NCBI GenBank assembly: GCA_938036545.1
Contig: CALHQJ010000003.1
Span: forward strand, 1 to 5,183
Direction of reading: 5' to 3'
DNA: 5,183 nt
Source of the DNA: an uncultured Clostridium sp.
Lineage (GTDB): Bacteria; Bacillota; Clostridia; Lachnospirales; Lachnospiraceae
Below are positions 1 to 4,000 of the stretch, one piece after another. A model generated the notes under the pieces. The model ran no database searches. It had not been told where the DNA came from and saw only the letters and a list, made by a program, of their open reading frames with translations. Position 1 is the stretch's first letter. Each line of letters starts with the position of its first letter. The position numbers and the translations under genes were made by a program.

Positions 1-158
1 CGTAAGAGCAATAACGGAACCGGACGGCGGCGTAAAAAAGTTCTTGTATGTCTTGCAAATGCTGTCACAGACATGGATGCAGAAAGCAGTCCTGCTGCCA
101 AAGCAAGTGCGACCAGAGAGCTTTTTCGTTTTTTTCCTTGTATATTACTGCTGTTCAT
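1..158 (-). CDS. Secreted or surface protein, N-terminal fragment only
   Basis: Leftward gene whose first 52 codons are visible; it runs off the left edge with no stop. The translation opens MNSSNIQGKKRKSS, then LVALALAAGLLSASMSVTAFA, a textbook Gram-positive signal peptide: lysine/arginine-rich start, hydrophobic core, and an A-F-A site where signal peptidase I could cut after about residue 34. There is no lipobox cysteine. The start is uncertain. AAGGAG lies about 13 bases before the ATG at 158, which is long, and an in-frame GTG three codons upstream would be about 4 bases from it. The short mature part is arginine-rich (RHTRTFLRRRPVPLLLL), which is odd for a secreted domain. In a neighbouring frame the same bases read FFTPPSGSVIALT, so a frameshift near the T6 run at about 35-40 cannot be excluded. 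The protein family cannot be recognised from this fragment. Confidence 0.55.
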   Translation of the reverse strand, partial: MNSSNIQGKKRKSSLVALALAAGLLSASMSVTAFARHTRTFLRRRPVPLLLL

Positions 159-214
159 CTTTCTCACTTTTCTCCTTCCCATAACTGAAAAAATCTGGAC
201 ATTTTCTCTTAATA

Positions 215-246
215 ATTATAGTAACCGTTCCGGTTCCCGTTTTCAA
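215..246 (-). promoter_or_regulatory. Candidate promoter of the left-edge secreted-protein gene, with an inverted repeat in the spacer
   Basis: On the minus strand a perfect TATAAT (215-220) lies about 57 bases upstream of the ATG of the signal-peptide gene. The nearest -35-like hexamer is TTGAAA (241-246), which leaves a 20-bp spacer instead of the usual 17. The spacer contains the inverted repeat AACCG-GAA-CGGTT (223-235). Overlong spacers with a dyad inside are known from promoters activated by MerR-family regulators, but no such regulator is visible here. A repressor site, or a promoter that needs no good -35, are equally possible readings. Confidence 0.4.
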
Positions 247-299
247 GATAAGGACAATAATTGTAATGATTTTTAATTTTTTTGTAAGAAAGAAGATTT

Positions 300-337
300 A
301 AAAGCAGAGGGAAAGGAACTTTCGCCCTCTCCCTTTT
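300..337 (-). terminator. Probable intrinsic terminator of the MFS transporter gene
   Basis: Directly after the stop codon of the transporter (TAG at 340-342), the minus strand folds into a hairpin. The core pairs AGAGGG with CCCTCT. An inner AAAG/CTTT helix closes a 3-nt loop, and outer A/T pairs lead into TTTT and a T-rich stretch. A two-base bulge and one G-G mismatch make it less tidy than the yebC terminator. Position and T-rich exit support termination of the transporter mRNA before the next leftward gene. Confidence 0.6.
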
Positions 338-339
338 CA

Positions 340-1632
340 CTACCTGTCACAAAATTGATACTCTTTTAATTTCTTGCCCGCAAGGATGCAAATACTGATT
401 CCACTTACGCCAAGCAGGAACATCATAAGTGCGGCGCCGGAACCTTTTCCTGTACCAAAAAGTGTGTTTAGAATCGATACATCACCAAATGCAGACATAG
501 CAGGTTCGCACACATAATCTACCATAAAGCCGCCCAAAAACAATCCAATGGGAATCGTAAAAAACTGCAGGGTATTGCGGCATGCATAAACACGTCCCTG
601 TAATTCTACGGGAATAGTACTTCTAAGAATCACATCCAAATTGGCGTTCATAATCGGTACCAGAATCCATCCAATCAGCTGCCCAATACACCACAATACC
701 GGTTCTCTGGAAAATGCCAGTAAAAAGTTTTCAGTTCCTAACGAAAACAACATTGTCAAATAAATGACCTTAATTCTGTCCTTTGGCTTCGGCAAAACAG
801 AAACGATCAGGCTGCCAATAATCATAGCCGCACCGGAACAAGAAGTAACAATTCCAAGAACCGCCTGGCCGCCTTTGGGATTGGGAAGCACATACCCTGG
901 CAGCGTTGCATCAAATGCAGACGCTACCAGATTAATACCTGCCATAAACAATATCAGCGTCATAATCATTGGATTGCCTTTTAAAAATCCAATTCCTTCC
1001 TTCGCAAGAACAAGTACTCCTTCTTTTCTTTCACTTCTGCTTTCCGGAATTTTAATGAAAAACTGCAATGTTGCAAACGCAATCAGAAAGCTGCCAATAT
1101 CTGCCGCTATCACTCCATGGAGACCTGCAAACGAATACAACGCTGTAGCAATCAAAGGATTTAATATGGTTATCAGCGACCTTGACAAAGATCGAAGACC
1201 GCTTGTCTTCTGATAATACTTTTCAGGAATAATAAGCGTCATCGCAACTTCTGATGCTGGCTGCTGTACAGTGTTCATTAGTCCCGAAATGCCATTTAAT
1301 GCATATAAATGCCATACCATCAAGCGATTGGTACAAAACAATCCCAATACGGTTATGGTACAAAGCACTGCAAACACATCACAAACAAGCATGGTCTTCT
1401 TTTTATCAAATCTGTCTGTCAATGCTCCGGCAAATATGCTCATCAGCACATACGGCGCATAAGAACATATTGTAAGCGCTGCTGTACTTAAGGAAGAACC
1501 CGTCTTTTCATACAGCCATAAGGAAAGCGCAAATGCTGTAATACTGCTGCCAAGCTGGGACACGCTCTGGGTGCTCCAGAGAATCAGAAAATCTTTTAGC
1601 TGGTATAATTCATTTTTCTTTATATCTTTCAT
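340..1632 (-). CDS. MFS drug-efflux transporter, DHA3 (Mef/Cmr-like) type
   Basis: Complete 430-residue integral membrane protein of the major facilitator superfamily, expected to export a drug in exchange for protons across the cytoplasmic membrane. The length fits a 12-helix antiporter. The first helix follows a short charged start (about 12-40). Between helices 2 and 3 is MFS motif A, GALTDRFDKKK, at residues 69-79. A central hydrophilic loop with SRSERKEG lies near 198-205. The second half has the DHA3-typical stretch PVELQGRVYACRN (341-353) before the last helices. This subfamily includes the Mef macrolide pumps and many uncharacterised exporters, so the substrate is not known. The ATG at 1632 is supported by AAGGAG at 1640-1645, seven bases upstream. 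That ribosome binding site is base-paired in a hairpin preceded by two small leader ORFs, suggesting antibiotic-inducible translation. The gene is transcribed alone and has its own terminator. Confidence 0.9.
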   Translation of the reverse strand: MKDIKKNELYQLKDFLILWSTQSVSQLGSSITAFALSLWLYEKTGSSLSTAALTICSYAPYVLMSIFAGALTDRFDKKKTMLVCDVFAVLCTITVLGLFCTNRLMVWHLYALNGISGLMNTVQQPASEVAMTLIIPEKYYQKTSGLRSLSRSLITILNPLIATALYSFAGLHGVIAADIGSFLIAFATLQFFIKIPESRSERKEGVLVLAKEGIGFLKGNPMIMTLILFMAGINLVASAFDATLPGYVLPNPKGGQAVLGIVTSCSGAAMIIGSLIVSVLPKPKDRIKVIYLTMLFSLGTENFLLAFSREPVLWCIGQLIGWILVPIMNANLDVILRSTIPVELQGRVYACRNTLQFFTIPIGLFLGGFMVDYVCEPAMSAFGDVSILNTLFGTGKGSGAALMMFLLGVSGISICILAGKKLKEYQFCDR

Positions 1633-1634
1633 TT

Positions 1635-1678
1635 CTTTGCTCCTTTTGTATCAACTACTTCTCAACACAGAAGCAAAG
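1635..1678 (-). promoter_or_regulatory. Hairpin hiding the ribosome binding site of the MFS gene
   Basis: In the minus-strand RNA, CTTTGCTTC (1670-1678) pairs with GGAGCAAAG (1635-1643) over nine pairs including one G-U. An inner TGTGT/ATACA helix (1665-1669 with 1647-1651) follows across an AAA bulge, leaving a 13-base loop. The paired GGAG is the Shine-Dalgarno core of the transporter, so the closed form should block initiation. The upstream arm lies in leader ORF 2, exactly over its codons 12-14 (Leu-Cys-Phe), and the stop codon of that ORF is in the loop. No T run follows, which argues for control of translation rather than transcription. The pairing is directly visible; the regulatory role is inferred. 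Confidence 0.6.
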
Positions 1679-1711
1679 CCTGAGGATATCAGCATGTTGC
1701 TGTTCCTCCAT
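1655..1711 (-). CDS. Putative leader peptide 2 of the MFS gene (18 aa)
   Basis: Short ORF MEEQQHADILRLCFCVEK ending in TAG, 22 bases before the transporter start. Its ATG has a strong Shine-Dalgarno sequence, GAGGAG at 1717-1722, five bases upstream, and that sequence overlaps the stop codon of leader ORF 1 (TGAGGAG), an arrangement suited to coupled translation. Its start codon and ribosome binding site lie within hairpin 1 (1706-1737). Its codons 12-14 form the upstream arm of the hairpin that hides the transporter's ribosome binding site. It is too short to be an ordinary protein gene; the proposed role is cis-acting, with ribosome stalling on it opening the downstream hairpin. It contains no exact R/K-X-R/K macrolide arrest motif. 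Expression is inferred. Confidence 0.5.
   Translation of the reverse strand: MEEQQHADILRLCFCVEK
1682..1708 (-). promoter_or_regulatory. Leader hairpin 2 (intervening stem-loop)
   Basis: Between hairpin 1 and the hairpin that hides the ribosome binding site, GAGGA and TCCTC form an outer helix and CAGCA/TGCTG an inner one around an ACA loop, with a small asymmetric internal loop. Its first bases overlap the last three of hairpin 1, so the two compete. A further alternative pairs CTGAGGA from the loop region of hairpin 1 (1718-1724) with TCCTCAG at 1680-1686. Mutually exclusive stems like these are what a switching leader needs, but this one is weaker than its neighbours. Confidence 0.45.
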
Positions 1712-1737
1712 GCAGTCTCCTCAGACTCTGCATGGAG
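1706..1737 (-). promoter_or_regulatory. Leader hairpin 1, enclosing the start of leader ORF 2
   Basis: CTCCATGCA (1729-1737) pairs perfectly with TGCATGGAG (1706-1714). After a two-base bulge, GTCT/AGAC continues the stem, closed by a GAGG tetraloop: 13 pairs in 32 bases. The 5' arm lies in codons 8-11 of leader ORF 1. The loop and 3' side hold the Shine-Dalgarno sequence and ATG of leader ORF 2. No T run follows, so it is not an intrinsic terminator. A ribosome paused late in leader ORF 1 would melt the stem and expose the start of leader ORF 2. Confidence 0.65.
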
Positions 1738-1759
1738 CCGCTGCAATACAAAGTTTCAT
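1721..1759 (-). CDS. Putative leader peptide 1 of the MFS gene (12 aa)
   Basis: Short ORF MKLCIAAAPCRV followed by TGA, starting about 55 bases after the predicted transcript start. Its ATG is preceded by AAAGGA with an eight-base spacer, a good ribosome binding site. The last codons run through the 5' arm of hairpin 1, and the stop codon lies at the hairpin loop, immediately before the Shine-Dalgarno sequence of leader ORF 2. The Ala-Ala-Ala-Pro run is of interest because phenicols and oxazolidinones are known to arrest ribosomes when alanine is the penultimate residue of the nascent chain. That link is inference only; the sequence matches no leader peptide recalled with certainty. Confidence 0.5.
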   Translation of the reverse strand: MKLCIAAAPCRV

Positions 1760-1820
1760 TTTTTATTTCCTTTCCGTTCACCAAATTCTATTTTTTTATT
1801 TTATCACATCCACTCTGGAT

Positions 1821-1852
1821 ATTCTACCAAAATAAAATGATTGTTTATTCAA
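1821..1852 (-). promoter_or_regulatory. Candidate promoter for the leader-MFS transcript
   Basis: On the minus strand TGGTAGAAT (1821-1829) is an extended -10 element (TGn before a five-of-six match to TATAAT). The best -35-like hexamer, TTGAAT (1847-1852), is 20 bp away, so the extended -10 may carry the promoter. Transcription would begin near 1814, giving about 180 untranslated bases before the transporter. A second candidate, TGTGATAAAAT (1798-1808), lies just downstream and lacks a good -35. The region is AT-rich, so chance matches are likely. Confidence 0.35.
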
Positions 1853-1871
1853 TCTCTTATCAGCAAATTTA

Positions 1872-2172
1872 ATGAACGAGATAAAGAAATTTACGCCCTT
1901 TAATGAGCAGGAAGAAAAAGATAAAGCAGAAATTTTAAACTATCTGTCTAAAGAACATGACGTTTTAACACGTAATAATAAAAACGCTCATCTAACGGTA
2001 TCCGCATGGCTGATAGATAATAAACACGAAAATCTGTTAATGGCTTATCACAATATTTATCATTCATGGGCATGGCTGGATTCCTATGAACGAAATCGGC
2101 CGTTACTCAACAGAATCCTGGTTTGTAGAGCATATCTACAGTAAATTATGTTCAAAAGTAGAACATTTATAA
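1872..2172 (+). pseudogene. Nudix hydrolase remnant with internal deletion
   Basis: Codons 1-68 read like the N-terminal third of a Nudix hydrolase: FTPFNEQEEKDKAEIL, then LTRNNKNAHLTVSAWLID, LLMAYHNIY and HSWAW, where an intact protein continues into TGGHADGD and the catalytic Nudix box (GX5EX7REUXEEXGU). Here W68 (2073-2075) is followed by 22 unrelated residues to a stop at 2144. In the +1 frame from about 2077, the bases read WIPMNEIGRYSTESWF and then VEHIYSKLCSKVEHL, stopping at 2172, which fits the C-terminal end of such hydrolases. The middle, including every metal-binding glutamate, is absent. An intact family member has around 160-170 residues, so roughly 60-70 codons are missing and the frame has shifted. 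No convincing Shine-Dalgarno sequence precedes the ATG, and no other in-frame ATG exists before an upstream stop. The product would be inactive. Confidence 0.75.
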
Positions 2173-2216
2173 AAAAACCTCTTTCTGTCTGCCAATTATG
2201 ACAAACAGAAAGAGGT
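2171..2216 (-). terminator. Strong intrinsic terminator after yebC
   Basis: Minus strand: ACCTCTTTCTGT (2205-2216) pairs perfectly with ACAGAAAGAGGT (2177-2188) over twelve bases, with a 16-base loop that can add a few pairs, followed by a run of T at 2171-2177. It begins 12 bases after the yebC stop codon and closes the leftward MATE-lipoprotein-yebC cluster. The stop codon of the Nudix remnant on the other strand (2170-2172) touches it. In that direction the hairpin has no clean T run, so it would be a weak terminator for the remnant. Confidence 0.9.
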
Positions 2217-2228
2217 ATCTCTTATCTA

Positions 2229-2966
2229 TTATCTCTCGTCTGTATCCCAGTTGTGATATACAGCCTGCACGTCATCATCCTCATCCAGTAAATCCAGAGT
2301 ACGGTTGATCTTCTTAATATCTTCATCGCTGGTAAGCTCTACCCAGGTCTGAGGAATCATGGTAACGTCTGCCTGAGCCATTGGAATCCCTGCATTTTCT
2401 AACGCTTCACGGACGGTACTGAAATCGTCCGGAGCAGTCAGCACTTCATAGCTGTCTTCTTCTTCGGAGAAATCTTCTGCGCCTGCGTCTAATGCTACCA
2501 TCATCAGCTCGTCAGCATCCATCTCACACTCTTCTTTATCAATAATAATCTGACCTTTTTTATCAAACATATAAGATACACATCCAGGAGTACCTACGTT
2601 TCCGCCTCCCTTGGTAAATGCGCTTCTTACGTTAGCTGCTGTACGGTTTTTGTTATCGGTCAGCGCATCTACGATAATTGCTACGCCGCTTGGACCGTAT
2701 CCTTCATAAGTAATCACTTCATAGTTTACAGAGTTTGCATCTCCGGCTGCCTTCTTGATTCCCCTGTCAATGGTATCATTTGGCATGTTGTTGGCCTTAG
2801 CCTTTGCGATTACATCGCGAAGCTTGCTGTTATTGGCCGGATCTGGGCCGCCCTCTTTTACTGCAACTGCAATTTCACGTCCGATAACGGTAAAAATCTT
2901 GCCCTTTGCAGCATCGTTTTTCTCTTTCTTATGCTTAATGTTGGCAAATTTAGAATGTCCTGACAT
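2229..2966 (-). CDS. yebC: YebC/TACO1-family (DUF28) protein
   Basis: A 245-residue cytoplasmic protein with the family signature at its start, MSGHSKFANIKHKKEKNDAA followed by KGKIFT. Downstream it has REIAVAVKEGG, NSKLRDVIAKAKANNMPNDTIDRGIKKA, EGYGPSGVAIIVDALTDNKNRTA and GGGNVGTPGCVSYMF. An acidic C-terminal half completes the usual three-domain protein of about 240-250 residues. Members are annotated as probable transcriptional regulators (PmpR in Pseudomonas). Mitochondrial TACO1 and bacterial YebC are reported to act on translation, helping ribosomes through proline-rich stretches. The family usually has Trp in GHSKW; here it is Phe. The start at 2966 is chosen because the family begins MSGHSK and AAGGAG lies 11 bases upstream. 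An in-frame TTG at 3002, overlapping the preceding stop codon, would add twelve residues unlike the family. It sits 32 bases after the lipoprotein gene and is probably co-transcribed with it. Confidence 0.95.
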   Translation of the reverse strand: MSGHSKFANIKHKKEKNDAAKGKIFTVIGREIAVAVKEGGPDPANNSKLRDVIAKAKANNMPNDTIDRGIKKAAGDANSVNYEVITYEGYGPSGVAIIVDALTDNKNRTAANVRSAFTKGGGNVGTPGCVSYMFDKKGQIIIDKEECEMDADELMMVALDAGAEDFSEEEDSYEVLTAPDDFSTVREALENAGIPMAQADVTMIPQTWVELTSDEDIKKINRTLDLLDEDDDVQAVYHNWDTDER

Positions 2967-2998
2967 ACAATAAACAACTCCTTTTTCTCTCTTCCGTG

Positions 2999-3985
2999 TC
3001 AAATCCCCTCATATCTTAGCACTATTGATGGGCTTTTGCAAGTGGGAACTGTAAAAGACTTCACAATCTCCGCTGCTTTTTCTATCTCTTCTTTTGTATT
3101 ACCTTTCATTAACACCTGAACCTGCCAGTAATATCCACCGCAGTATAAAGCGTAGCGAAGTTCATAGCGGTAATCAGTCTCTTCTCCTGTATAGACGATT
3201 TCTGCAAAGTAATAGCTGGCTTCCGGATCGGTATCTGAATCTGCCAGTCCTGCCTCAAAACCGGCAAGTTCAAACTCTCCGCTGACTCCGGTATTTAAAA
3301 TCAGGTCTCTGCATTCCTCCTCCGTATCAATATATGGAAAAATTTCCTGAGCGTCTTCTTTTTTCATATGAATAATATCTACACGCCCGCCTTTTCCTGC
3401 AAAACTGTCTATTCCGGAATCTCCCTGAGCCTCTGCCTGCCAGCTTCCATCTGGTAATGTAACAGAAAATCCATCTTCACGCTGAGAAATCCGGTACACC
3501 CAGGGTTCCTTGGAATATTCATAGGCAGATGCCACATCCTCATAGGGAATAAAGGCAGACCAGATTCCCTCTGATTCTACAAAAATCGTATCCGATTTTC
3601 CATCCTCCCGAGTATAAACGGCATCTCCTTTTTTTAGTCCTACTGCCTCCCAGTCTGCCTCCGGCATGGTTCCTTCTGCAATAGAAGCAACCTCTCCGGC
3701 CTGAGAATAGTCCTGAGGCGCCGCAGAAAAGTCTATATCATATACCCATGCATAAACCTTGCCGCCTGTCATTACTTTGGCATCCCGGAGAGCCGGTTTT
3801 CCAGAAGACTCTGTTTCTGTCTGTGCTGTCTCTTTTTCTGCCTTTGTGGTACTCTCTGCAGAAGTTTCGGTTGGCACTTTTGTTTCAATAGGCTCTCTGC
3901 TTTGACATCCAGATAATGCCAGAATTGCAGAAGCCATACTGATGCATAAACCTGCCGTCCATTTTTTATTCCATGTTCCTTTCAT
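2999..3985 (-). CDS. Putative lipoprotein of unknown function
   Basis: A 328-residue protein with a lipoprotein signal peptide: KK near the start, the hydrophobic stretch AGLCISMASAILALSG, and the lipobox L-S-G-C with the lipidated cysteine at residue 27. It should be anchored to the outer face of the membrane. Residues about 28-66 form a Thr/Ser/Glu-rich linker (SREPIETKVPTETSAESTTK and onward), typical of Gram-positive surface lipoproteins. The remaining part is acidic and rich in Tyr and Trp, with no motif I recognise. It appears to hold two segments, about 68-170 (KVYAWVYDIDFS, YTREDGKSDTIFVESEG) and about 173-315 (FSVTLPDGSWQAEA, ending EEIEKAAEIVKSFTV). The last 13 residues (PTCKSPSIVLRYE and on) look like an unstructured tail. 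The ATG at 3985 is eight bases after GGAG and 15 bases after the MATE stop codon, so the genes are likely one transcript. No function is assigned. Confidence 0.85.
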   Translation of the reverse strand: MKGTWNKKWTAGLCISMASAILALSGCQSREPIETKVPTETSAESTTKAEKETAQTETESSGKPALRDAKVMTGGKVYAWVYDIDFSAAPQDYSQAGEVASIAEGTMPEADWEAVGLKKGDAVYTREDGKSDTIFVESEGIWSAFIPYEDVASAYEYSKEPWVYRISQREDGFSVTLPDGSWQAEAQGDSGIDSFAGKGGRVDIIHMKKEDAQEIFPYIDTEEECRDLILNTGVSGEFELAGFEAGLADSDTDPEASYYFAEIVYTGEETDYRYELRYALYCGGYYWQVQVLMKGNTKEEIEKAAEIVKSFTVPTCKSPSIVLRYEGI

Positions 3986-4000
3986 CTAATCCACTCCATT

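Noticed and set aside
73..276. A 67-codon + strand reading frame starting MDAESSPAAK
   Set aside because: It is antisense to the signal peptide and promoter of the left-edge gene. Its hydrophobic stretch is explained by the A/T-rich regulatory DNA, and no ribosome binding site precedes it.
764..1213. A 149-codon + strand frame across the MFS gene
   Set aside because: It is a shadow of the transporter coding strand, with low-quality composition and no homology-like motifs. The minus strand protein explains the bases fully.
1691..1735. A third small frame in the leader, MQSLRRLHGGTATC
   Set aside because: No ribosome binding site precedes its ATG, and it overlaps leader ORFs 1 and 2, which both have good sites.
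1808..1820. Small dyad ATCC-ACTCT-GGAT at the predicted MFS transcript start as an operator
   Set aside because: Only four paired bases per arm in A/T-rich DNA, so chance is a sufficient explanation.
1571..1840. An 89-codon + strand frame over the MFS start and its leader
   Set aside because: It lies opposite the hairpins and leader ORFs, has no Shine-Dalgarno sequence, and encodes a Phe/Leu/Ser-rich string expected from A/T-rich antisense DNA.
2967..3002. Longer yebC start at TTG 3002
   Set aside because: It would add twelve residues not seen in the family and has no ribosome binding site. The conserved MSGHSK start is preceded by AAGGAG.
2963..3004. TTGACA on the minus strand (2997-3002) as a -35 box for a separate yebC promoter
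   Set aside because: No -10-like hexamer occurs 16-19 bp downstream, and any start at a looser spacing would fall at or inside the yebC coding region.
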